DNA of 64,000 bases from Oxalobacteraceae bacterium. GTDB taxonomy: Bacteria; Pseudomonadota; Gammaproteobacteria; Burkholderiales; Burkholderiaceae_D. Location of the stretch: NCBI GenBank assembly GCA_947448025.1, contig CANFLV010000003.1, positions 106,059 to 170,058 on the forward strand, in the 5' to 3' direction. Numbering within the stretch: the first letter of the stretch is position 1; each line of letters opens with the position of its first letter. Under the pieces are notes generated by a model that was not told where the DNA came from, ran no database searches, and saw only the letters and a list, made by a program, of their open reading frames with translations. Of this stretch, positions 44,034 through 56,000 are shown one piece after another. Position numbers and translations under genes: made by a program.

Positions 44034-47000
44034 TCAGGGCAGCGCGATCAATACGCGTGCAAATTGCCGCAATAGCTGCGGCTGCGCACCCAGCATAGCC
44101 AGGTCGCTACTGCGCAGGTCGGCAGTGCCAATACCAAAATACTCGATCTGGAAATCTGTACCGCTATACCAGTCCGCAATCGTGATGGGCTTATCCGGCG
44201 CCGCGGAACGCGTGATTGCGAGATCATTACCCACGCGCGCCACGCTCAGTTCATTGACCGATATCCCGGTCATCTTGAGCAGATCCTCGCTGCCGGCGGT
44301 ATCGTGTATGGTCACCGGACCCCAGACTTTCCCAAAATTATAAATGTCATTGCCACCGCCGCCATTGAGCGTGTCGTTACCTGCCCGTCCAGACAGCCAG
44401 TCATCGCCTGGCCCGCCCTCAAGCAGGTTCGCGCCATCGTCGCCGGTCAGCGTGTCATTAAAGAGCGTGCCGATCAGGCTTTCGATATTCAATAAGGTAT
44501 CTGTTCCGACTTGCACGCCATTTTCATATTTGCGCACCCAGCCATCGGCCAGGCTGGCGTTCAGACCGCCAGGGAGATCTTGCGCCGTTCTCGCCTGACT
44601 GTAATCGAGCAGGTCGCGCCCCGCGCCGCCGTCGAGCGTGTCATTGCCGTTGTAGCTATCCTCGATCAGGCGATCATCGCCGAGGCCGCTGTTGACGAGA
44701 TCACTGCCCGCACCACCTGAGAGGCTGTCATTGCCAATCCCGCCGGTTAATTTGTCATTGCCGTTACCGCCGTTGAGCATATCGTCGCCGGCCCCGCCGT
44801 CGAGTACATCATTGCCGTCGCCGGCACTAAGGACATCGTTGTTCACGCCGCCGGTGAGCGTATCGTCAAAGTAGGTGCCGATCACGCCCTCAATATTGCG
44901 CAGCGTGTCGAGCGCAATAATCGGTGAAGTCAGACTCTTGTCCACGAGGCCCGTAGCCAGATTCGCATTGATGCCACGACCACCGAGGAGGAAAGTCGAT
45001 ATGGGTGAATAATCCACGGTGTCGATCCCCGCACCACCATCGAGCGTATCGCTGTATTCAGGAATCGTCTGGGAAATCCAGTCATCGCCCAGGCCGCCGA
45101 AAATTTGATCATTGCCGAATCCGCCATTCAGCGTGTCATTGCCGTCATCGCCATTGAGCACGTCGTCACCGTGGCCGCCGTCGAGCATATCGGCATCCAG
45201 CCCGCCACTGAGCACGTCACTACCAGCGCCGCCGCGCAGCAGGTCGAGACCTGCGCCGCCGGCGAGGCTGTCGGCATTTATGCTGCCACTGAGGGTATCG
45301 TTCCCGCGGCTGGCGATGAGCTGTTCAATGTTGCTGACCACGTCGATGCCCGACTGCCTGCCCGCGAAAGTGCGCGTGACGCGACCGGCACCAAGGTCAG
45401 CAGCGATCGTGAAGTCGGCTTGCGATATGGCGCTGTAATCGAGCGTATCGATGCCAACGCCGCCATCGAGCGTATCGTCACCGCCGGTCTGGTCTTGCAA
45501 GATCACGTCGTTGCCGTCACCCGCGGCGATGAGGTCATTGCCACCGCCGCCGCTGAGCGAGTCCGCGTTCAGGCTTCCATTCAAGGTATCGTTGCGAGGC
45601 GAACCTGTAAGCTTTTCAATACTGCTCAGGGTATCCGTGCCGGTAACTACGCCATCAAGGTATTTGAGTACGCGAGCCGAAGTAAGGCTAGCTGAAATCG
45701 CCGCGCCATCCTGCACCAGCTGACTGTAATCGGCACGGTCCACGCCATCACCGCCAGCCAGCGTATCGTTACCGGCGAGTTCAATGGGAAGGAACACATC
45801 GTCGCCCACACCGCCCTGCAACATGTCATTGCCGACGCCACCGTTGAGCGTGTCGTTGCCGCCAGCGCCGCTCAACACATCGTTACCCGACGCGCCTGAG
45901 AGAACATTGGCGCCGCCGTCGCCGGTGATAACGTCATTGAAGGGTGTGCCGACGACGTTTTCAATGTTCGTGAAACTGCCGAGCTGCGGTGGCACAAAGC
46001 CGTTAATCGTCAGCGTAAATGCAAACAGCTTCTGTTGCAGGGCCGGATCAGAATCGTAATTCGCAAAATACGGCTGGTAGTAGCTGAAGTCGATCGTGTC
46101 CGATCCGGCACCGCCATCGACCGTGTTGTAGGTAATCGTATCCTTGATATAAATCGTATCGTTGCCATCGCCGCCCGCGACCTGCGAAATCGCGTCCGGG
46201 CGCAAGACATCGTTGCCGGCTCCGCCGTCGAGCGTCGTGACGCTGCGGTTAGTGACAATGTTGCCGCCGATGAGCGTATCGTCGCCGCCGCCGCCTTGCA
46301 GCAAATTGGGCTGACCATTGCCGACCATGACATCATCGAACCCCGTACCAAGAACCCTCTCGATATTGCTCACATAATCGGTGCCAGCGGTCGTCGCCTT
46401 ATTGAACTTGCGCACCCGCCCGATCGCGAGATTCGCGTCCAGTCCGCCCGCATCCGTCTGCAGCAGGAACTGGCTGTAATCGAGCGTATCGATGCCGGTG
46501 CCGCCGTCAAAGACATCATCGCCGCGCCACACCGTTTGCACCATCAGGTCATCACCGCCGAGTCCCTGCAGGACATCTGCAGCAAAAGAGGCGCGCATGT
46601 CATTGGCACTGTCACTGCCAACGACCGTGCCGACGAACAGATTACCGACGACGTTGTCGATATTGCGCAGCGCGTCGGTACCGACCAGCACGCCATCTTC
46701 ATATTTTTTCACCCAGCCCTCGGCAAGGTTATAGCTGATGCTGGCGACGGTTCCCGGTGTTGCGCGCAGCTTGCGGTAATCGACAGTGTCGATGCCTTCG
46801 CCACCGTCGATGGTATCGTTTTTTTTCAGTGGTACATCTTGCAGGAAGTAGTCGTCACCCGCGCCGCCAGCCAGCAGATTGTTCGCGGCACTGCCGACCA
46901 TGGTGTCGTTAAAGCCGCTGCCGATAAGGCCTTCGACATTGCTGAGGCTGTCGATGGCAGTGACGAAACCGTTATCTGATTTGCGCACCCAGCCTGCGCC

Positions 47001-50000
47001 GAGATTGGCGTCAATACCGAGACTCGCACCGGCTGCGCCGCTGATGCCACTGTAGTCAGCCACATCGCTGCCGATGCCGCCATCGAGGGTGTCGTTATCG
47101 TTGACGCCAGTTTGCAGAAAGGCGTCATTGCCTTCACCAGCCTGCAGCAGGTCGCGCCCGCCGCCGCCGGTGAGGAGATTGTCCGCCGCATCGGCGACGA
47201 TGGTGTCATTGAAGCTGGTGCCGATGATCACTTCGACGCCAGTGAGGGTATCGGTGCCGGCGAGACCACCGTTGACGAATTTCTTCACCTGCCCGTGGTC
47301 GAGGCTGATGGCAGCGGTGCGCAAGCCGCTGTAATCGACGCTGTCGACGCCGCTACCGCCATCGAGCGTGTCGCGACCCTGCTGGTCGTTCTGCACAAAC
47401 CGGTCATTGCCGCCGGCGCCATTGAGCGCATCATTGCCGGCGCTGCCGTCGAGCGTGTCATTGCCGTCGCCGCCGTCGAGGATATCGGCCGTCAGACTGC
47501 CGCTCATCACGTCACCATTGCGTGTGCCGGTGATCGCTTCGATGCCGCTAAATGTATCGTTGCCGAGCACGCTGCCATTGCGCAGGCGCGTCACCGTAGA
47601 CGCAGCGATATTGACCACGACGCTGACATCCGTCGTCGTGGCAATGCTGTAGGCTAGCGTATCGAAGCCGGCACCGCCGCTGATGCTGTCGCTGCCAGCG
47701 ACGATATCCTGCACGATGCGGTCATTGCCATTGCCACCGAACAGACTGTCATTGCCCGCTCCACCGTTGAGCCAGTCGTCGCCGTCGCCGCCGTCCAGGC
47801 TGTCGTTACCCGTGCCGCCTGCCAGCGTATCGTTGCCGAACCAGCCACTCAGGCTGTCGCCCGCCTCGCTGCCGTTAATCACATCGCCGTAAGTACTACC
47901 CAGTACGAGCTCGATCCCCGCGACCGAATCCCGCCCCGTGACCACACCATTGACACTCTTTTGCACCGACCCGGCCACTAGATCGACCACGAGGGCAGCG
48001 CCGGCACGGTAGATGCGGCTGTAGTCGAGCGTATCCACGCCCGCAGCGCCATCCAGGGTATCGTCGCCGGCAAGGTTTGCCTGCACCAGTCTGTCATTGC
48101 CATCGCCACCGATCAGCACATCATTGCCGACGCTGCCGCTTAAGGTATCGTCAAAACGTGTACCGATGAGCGCTTCAATATCGCGTACAAGATCGACCGC
48201 AGCGGCATTGCCCCTGTCCGACCTGAACGCGGAGCCGGCAGCCAGATCAACGACAATACCGCCCACAGCACTGCTTGCCTGACTGAAGTCGAGCGTATCG
48301 AAGCCGACGCCACCAACGATCGTGTCGCCGGCGCCGGCTTCGTCCGCGACGATCAGGTCGTTACCGTCGCCGCCATTGACCGCATCCTTGCCGCTACCAC
48401 CATTAAGCGTGTCGTCGCCGGCGCCGCCATCGAGCACATCATTACCGCCACCCCCGTTGAGATAATCCGCCAATGCGCCAGCGCGCAAGGTGTCGTCAAG
48501 TCTGGTGCCGAACACTGCCTCGATGCTGAGCAGCAGATCACTGCCCATCCAACTGCCTGCGCTGTATTTGCGCACTACGCCGCCGGCGAGGTCGAGCTCA
48601 ATATGCACCTCGCTACCGGCCAAAAGGCTGTAATCGGCAGTGTCATGATCACTGCCACCATCGAGCGTGTCTGCACCTGTCACATCGTCTTGCAGCAGCC
48701 AGTCATCTCCCATGTCGCCGTGCAGCAGATCCGCCAGCCTGCCGCCCTTGAGCGTATCGTTGCCGGCGCCACCATTGAGCGTGTCGTTGCTGCCGCCGCC
48801 GTCGAGGCTGTCGTTACCATCGGCACCGCTGAGCAAGTCGGCGTCTGTGCCGCCACGCAGCGTGTCGTCGTACAGCGTGCCGATCAGCGCCTCGATATTC
48901 ACCAGCGTATCCGTGCCGCGAACATCGCCGTAATAAAGCTTACTGGCGCGCGCGCTGACGAGATCGATGTCAACGCCACTGCCGGGTGCATTCAGCTGGC
49001 GGTAGTCGACAGTATCGATAGCGGCGCCGCCGTCGAGCGTGTCTTGACCGAAGACATCCGCCTGCAGCAAGAGATCATTGCCGTCGCCGCCGAAGACAAC
49101 GTCATTGCCGCTGCCTCCATCCAGCGTATCCATGCCTGCGCCGCCCGTGAGCGTATCGTCGCCTGCTTTACCATTGATTAAAGCAGCAGCCGTTGCGCCA
49201 GTCATCAGGTCAGCGTTCACCGTGCCGTTGATGACCTCGATCTGGATCAGTGTATCGATGCCGACCAGGGTCGTGTCCTGATATTTGGCGACTGTGCCGG
49301 CAGCGAGGTCAGCGACGACGTGCGTGCCGCTGGCGAAGAACTGTGAATAATCCGCGCTATCAGCGCCCTGGCCGCCGTCAAGCGTGTCATTGCCGACCGC
49401 GTCAATCTGCACGAGCAGGTCATCGTCATCGCCACCGCAGATGCTGTCATTGCCCGCCCCGCCAAGCAAAGTGTCCCGGCCGCTGCCACCATCAAGCGTA
49501 TCGTTCCCGTCGCCCCCGGCGACCTTGTCATTGCCGGCGCTGCCATCAAGACTGTCACCGCCGCTACTACCTTGGAGTGTATCGTCGCGCCCGCTACCGA
49601 TGAGCGCCTCCATGTTCGCCAGACGGTCGATGCCAACGACGACGCCATTAAGGCTTTTAGTCACCGTGCCTGCGACGAAATCCACCAAGATGCCAGCCCC
49701 GGCCAGCGTGAACGCACTATAGTCGACGGTATCGCTATCACTGCCGCCATCGAGCGTCGCGCTGCCGGCATCTGTGACGAAGAAATGGTCGCGGCCTGCA
49801 CCGCCCGAGATGACATCGTTGCCACCGCCGCCGGTGAGATCATCATCGCCATTGCTGCCCACGAGCGTGTCGGCATAGCGTGTACCGACGATGCCTTCGA
49901 CATTGCGCAGCACGTCGCTACCAATGAGCACGCCACGGTTCAGCTTGGATACAGTGCCGCTAGCGAGATTGGCACGGATGCCACCGCCGACAAGCACGGC

Positions 50001-53000
50001 ATCGCGGTAGTCGACCGTGTCCTTGCCGGCGCCGCCATCGAAACTTTCATTGCCGGATAACCGGGACTGCAGCAAACGGTCGTCGCCCTCCCTGCCGCTG
50101 AGCGTATCGTTACCGCCACCGCCATCGAGCACATCGGCGGCAGCGCTGCCGGAAATCATATCGTTGTTCGCCGTGCCGGTGACGGCCTCGATATTGCGCA
50201 GCGTATCGCTACCGGCGCGGACGCCGTTCAGAAACTTCTGCACGCTACCCGCCGCAAGGTCGACCATGACGGCGGTACCGGCTTGCCGCAGACCGCTGTA
50301 ATCGACCCGATCAAAGCCGCTGCCACCATCGAATTCATCGTGTCCGCCAAGCGCATCCTGCACGATCAGGTCATCGCCCGCATCGCCTCTCAAGGTATCG
50401 TTACCGGTGTCGCCACTAAGCGTATCGTTACCATCAGCGCCCGCCAGAACGTTGTCCTGCGCGTCGCCGCTCAGGTCATCATTGAACTGACTGCCAGTCA
50501 CGTTTTCGATACCGCTGATGCTATCAACACCATCGTCCGAACCGGCTTCAAATTTATCGATGCGGCCGCTCGCAAGCTTGGCCGTGATGCCACGCAGCCC
50601 TAACCAGCCACGTGCGCCAGCGGCACTGCCGGTCGCGCTGTAATCAAGCGTATCCACACCATCGCCGCCGGCGATCGTATCGCGTTCGCGCGTGAGTGAC
50701 TCGAGGACGAGGTCGTCCCCTGCACCGCCATTCACGAGGTCGGCATCGGCACCTCCAGCGAGCACGTCATTGCCAGCATCGCCCGTGAGCGTATCATCGC
50801 CGGCGCCCCCGGCCAGCGTATCCCTGCCAGCGCCTCCCGCGAGCGAATTATTGAACCAGTCACCGCTCAAGGCATCGTCGAAATCCGTGCCGATCATGCC
50901 GTCGATGTCTGAGACAACATCGACGCCGGCCACAGATTTGTCGACCTTGCCCGCCGCCAGATCGGCGCGGATGCCAGTCGCACTGTCATCGTTCACCGCG
51001 CTGTAATCGATCAGATCAAAACCCCCGCCACCAATGAACGTGTCGTTGCCGGTTACGTTCGTTTGCAGCATCCGGTCATTGCCTGCCAGTCCCATGACGA
51101 GGTCATCACCAGCCCCCCCGGCCAGCGTATCGTCGCCGGCGTCGCCCTGCAGCGTGTCATTACCGTTGGCACCGAGCAGCGAGTCCGCGCCCGCGCCACC
51201 AATAAAAACATTGTCAGCGTCATCACCCATCATGGTGTCGTCCAGTGCGGTACCGATCACGCCTTCGATCTGTGACACGAGGTCGTAGCCCGTGTCTGAG
51301 CCGACGCCGAATTTATCGATGCGGCCCGAAGCCAGCGCGGCGACGATGCCGCTGCTGCCCAGACCTGCGCGCGCGTTCGCTGTGAGATCGGCTTCGCCGT
51401 AACTGATCGCATCGAAGCCGGTGCCGCCGATAATGGTATCGACCGTGCGCGTCAGGTCTTGCCAGATCATGTCATTGCCGTCGCCGCCATCGATCAAGTC
51501 TGCGCCGCTGCCACCATACAGCGCATCGACGCCGTCGCCACCCTGCAGGCTGTCATTGCCGGACATGCCAGAGAGGACATCGTCGCCAGCGCTGCCGAGC
51601 ATGAGGTCATGGCCCTCGCCGCCTTCGAGCGTGTCATTGCCAGCGGCGCCGTCCAGCGTATCGTTACCTGCCTGCCCAGACAGCGCATTCGCCTCCGCAT
51701 TGCCCGCAACGCCGAAGCTCAGTGGCGCCTGTGCCGAACGCTGGAAGCTCACCAGCGGGATTTGCGCCAGCTCGCCGCTCGCCGTCGCCGCGGCACTGCT
51801 GGCAGACGGGATCGGCGTCCACTGCGCTGCCATTGCTGCCAGCACGTCCGCCGTCACTGCTGCGCTCGAGACGGGCACCGGCTTGCCCGCCATGGCCTGC
51901 AACAGCGCCGGCAAGTTCTGATTCGTCAGCTGCATGCCATCGGCGGTCCAGAAAATTTCGATCTGCTCCGTCGCGTTGGCAAACCAGTCGCTGACGGTGA
52001 CCTGATCTGTTGTTCCCAGCATCAGTATGTTCAAGTCATTGTCCGAGCGGACAAACCACAGCGAGGTGGAAACAATCGCGCCGCCATCGCGCGAGCCGAA
52101 CTGCAGGATGTCACCCGCATCTGACCCCGCTGCATGATCTCGAATCACGTCGACTCCGCCGTGGGCCAGCACCGAATAAAAATCCGAACCTGCGCCGCCA
52201 TCGAGCGTTTCATCACCCGGCCCGCCGGCGATATAATCTGCGCCTTCACCACCCACGAGCAAATCGTTGCCGGAGCTTCCCGCCAGCACATCGTCGCCGG
52301 CGCCGCCCAAGAGCGTATCGTTGCCTGTGCCGCCTTCGAAGTAATTATTGGCCGCGTCGCCGATCATGATGTCGTCGAGAGCCGTGCCGATGACATTTTC
52401 GATCTGCGTGAGCGTGTCATAGCCATCGAGCGAACCGGCTTCGAACTTATCGACACGCCCCTCCTGCAGACTCACACGAATGCCGATGTGGCCGAGCTCC
52501 GGCCGACTGCCCGCGTCAAACTGCGTGACGCTGTAGTCGACCATGTCACGACCTTCGCCGCCGTCAATTACATCGTGTTCACGCAGCATCAGCTGATAGA
52601 CGGTATCGTCGCCCGCCGCGCCAGAAACGGTATCGTTACCGGGACCGCCGCTAAGCGCGTCATCACCAGCGCCACCAGCCACGCTGTCATTGCCATAACC
52701 GGCGTCGATCGTATCATCCTCGCCGCCGCCATCGAGCGTGTCATTGCCGTCGATGCCGTCGATCAGGTTTGCAGCGGCGTCGCCGGTGACCTTGTCATCA
52801 AGCGTACTCGCGTGTAACTGTTCAATATGGCTTATATGGTCGACACCATTGCTCGTCTCGCCGGGCATTTTCCAGACCAGGCCGGTCTCCATGTTCGCCA
52901 CCAGTCCCAGGCCATTTCTGCTGCGTGCGGTTGCATCGTCGGCATAGGCGAGCGTGTAATCGAGGGTGTCGATGCCCTCGCCGCCATCCAGCGTATCGGC

Positions 53001-56000
53001 CCCGGTATCAAAGCCCTGCAAAATCAAGTCGTCGCCAGCGTCACCGTGGACATCGTCAGTGCCCTCGCCGCCAGCCAGAATATCGTTGCCACTGCCACCA
53101 AGGAGGACATCATTGCCAGCGATCCCGGCAAGATTATTTTTACCCTCATCGCCAATGATCGTGTCATTCAAGATGCTGCCGACCATGCCTTCGATGCCAG
53201 CAACCATGTCATAAGGCGCGGACTCGATGGCATCGAGTCCATGAAACTTGTCAATGCGACCCGTCGTTAAATCGGCCGCTATGCCTATCGACTGCAGGGC
53301 GGCGATCTGCGCCGCCGTGAATGTGGCATTTTCATACGACACACGGTCCAGGCCGCTGCCGCCAAGGATGATGTCATTCTTGAGTTCACCGAACTGCAGG
53401 AATAAGTCATCCCCTGCACCACCGTTCATCGAATCCGCACCCTCGCCACCGAGCAGGACATCATTGCCTGTACCGCCCGTCAGCGTGTCATTCCCGCCAC
53501 CGCCATCGAGCCAGTCATCGCCATCGCGTCCGTCCAGCGTATCGTTGCCAGCGGCGCCGAACAAGCCATTCGGATTCGCGTCACCAAAGAGACGGTCATT
53601 GACAGAAGTACCCGTGACTATTTCGATATTGCTGACGACATCGATACCGGCCGCACCCGCCAGCGTCACATCTGTAAATTTATTGATTTTTCCTAGCGTC
53701 AGGTCGGCCGCGATACCCAGATTGCCGGGCGAATCGCTGAGTGTGCCGCCATTCGTGTCGGCGCTGCTGTAATCGACGGCATCGACGCCGGCACCGCCGT
53801 CGATCGTGTCATTGGCCGCATCAAAGCTTTGCAGGAACCGGTCCGCGCCATCGCCGCCCTGCAGGTCATCAGCGCCCTCGCCGCCAGTGATCGTGTCATC
53901 ACCGACAAGACCAAGGATGTAGTCGTCGCCCTTATTACCCAGCAGGTAATTATCCTGCTCGTTGCCGACGAGCCGGTCTGCGAAATCAGTGCCAGCCAGA
54001 TCCTCGATCCCGCGCAGCAGCGCAGATTTGCCGGCTGTCGCAACAAATGCGCCCTGTTCATCCCTATGACCAAAACTGGCCATGCTGCCGGCGGTATCCG
54101 CAGGCGTGCCCAGCACCGCACAGACGCCATCTGCAGCAGGACCTGAGGCGTTCAGGAAATCGACCCGGTCTATCCCGGCGCCGCCGACCAGCGTATCAGT
54201 ACCTTCGCCGCCGCTGAGAATATCGTCGCCAGCGCCGCCCTGCAGCAGGTCATTGCCGACCCCGCCAGCAATCATGTCATTGCCATCATCACCCGACAGC
54301 ACATCGTTGCAAGCGCCGCCAAAGAGGAGGTCATTGCCGGCACCACCTGCAATTATGTCGTCACCGCTCATGCCGAGCAGCTGATTATCGTTAGCGTCGC
54401 CGGAAATCGTATCCTTGTAATCCGTACCGATGACATTCTCGATACCGCGGATCATGTCCACGTTCACGAAGCTGCCCACAGTGGCATTCCAGTCCTTTTG
54501 CACGATGCCGGTGACAAGATTGGCATTGATCGACAACATGTCCTGACGGTGCAAGCTGGACAGGGTGTCCTCAGATGGGCTGTAGTCCATCGTATCGTCG
54601 CCGTCGCCGCCGTCGATGGCGTCACTATTGCCACTCAGGCCGCCGTCATTTTGCAGGAAATAATCATTGCCGCTGCCGCCCATCTGCGTATCGCGCCCGG
54701 CACCGCCATCGATGTTGTCATCGTCGGCGCCGCCGTCTGCGAAGTCATCACCGGCGCCACCGATCAGGGTGTCATTGCCGGCCAGGCCCAGCAACACATC
54801 ATTGCCCTCGCCGCCGCCCAGCAGGTTGCCGACGCGGCTGCCGCTGATGAAGTCAGCGTTCGTCGTGCCTTGCAGGTTTTCGATATCGATCAGTACATCA
54901 AGTGTCTGCGCGGGATAAGCGTTCACGCCCGGGCGCCATTGCTCTTCGACCGCCCCGACGATCAGCGCAGGATCAGGCCGCTGCGCCGTTTCCAGATTCG
55001 CCCGGATCCCATAGGTGGACCCGCCCGGATTGTCCTGGTACACGGCCGTATCGTTGCCGGCGCCACCGGCTAGCGTGTCATTTCCCTGTCCGCCGATAAG
55101 CACATCATTGCCATCCAAGCCGGCTATGCGATCATTGCCGCCCTCGCCCCTGAAAATGTTCGAGCCAGCATTGCCGGTGAAAAGATCGTCGCCGGGACTG
55201 CCCGAAATATTTTCGACATTGATCAGCGTGTCACTGGCCACGACCTTGTCAAAGGTGCTGATATTGATATCGCGATATTCAACGACTTCCGTGCGTTTGC
55301 CATAAGTGTAAGACGCACTGGCGATCACTTCCTGGTAATAATTCCCTTTGATCAGCGTTTTCTTGACGTCAAACTGGCTGTCCGTGGCATTCGGGTCTTT
55401 GGCTGTGACTTCGATATGCGACTCCGGCGCCAGCCCGCCATAGGACACCGAATCGAAGCCGTCGCCGCCGTCAAATCGCATGGCCGCGCCACCTGCAAAG
55501 ACGAGATCATCACCGGCGCCGGCCTCGATTTTCAAGCCGACGGAAAACTTCACCGTCTTGTCGACATTGAACAGGGTCGTGACGACGTTTCTGACGTCAA
55601 TCGTGGAAGTCATTGCACCGTCAAGGATGGTCCAGGTCTGACCGGCAGACAGGATCTCAAGCTCGGTGTAGTAGGAATTCTTGCCGGTCGATACACGGCT
55701 GCGCTTTTCTTCGCCGGGCGCCATCAGCGGCGACAGGAATTTCAGCAGCTGCGACTGTTTGGCCGGCACCGGCACCGAATTGCGCAGGTCGATCATCCCG
55801 CTATTGCTGTCGAAGCGCAGCGATTGATCGGCCACCGCGGTGCCATCGACAAAGCGATTGATATTGAAGCCTGCGGTATAAAGATTCGCGCCGAATTTTG
55901 TGAAAGCGGCCAGCTCCAGCGCCTGATGTGACAATTGCGTGCTCGTGATGCCGACCACGCTGTCGACCTGATAGTCCGCTTGCAGGCGCTGCAATTCCGC

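Noticed and set aside
45105..46979. Plus-strand open frames (196 and 314 codons) opposite the giant RTX gene
   Set aside because: They are low-complexity Ala/Val/Ile-rich readings of the complement of RTX repeats and repeat with the same period; no start context or domain.
44340..55540. Periodic short repeats resembling a CRISPR or minisatellite array
   Set aside because: The period follows 27-nt (nine-codon) RTX units and 100-residue modules in one uninterrupted reading frame; there are no constant repeats with unique spacers.
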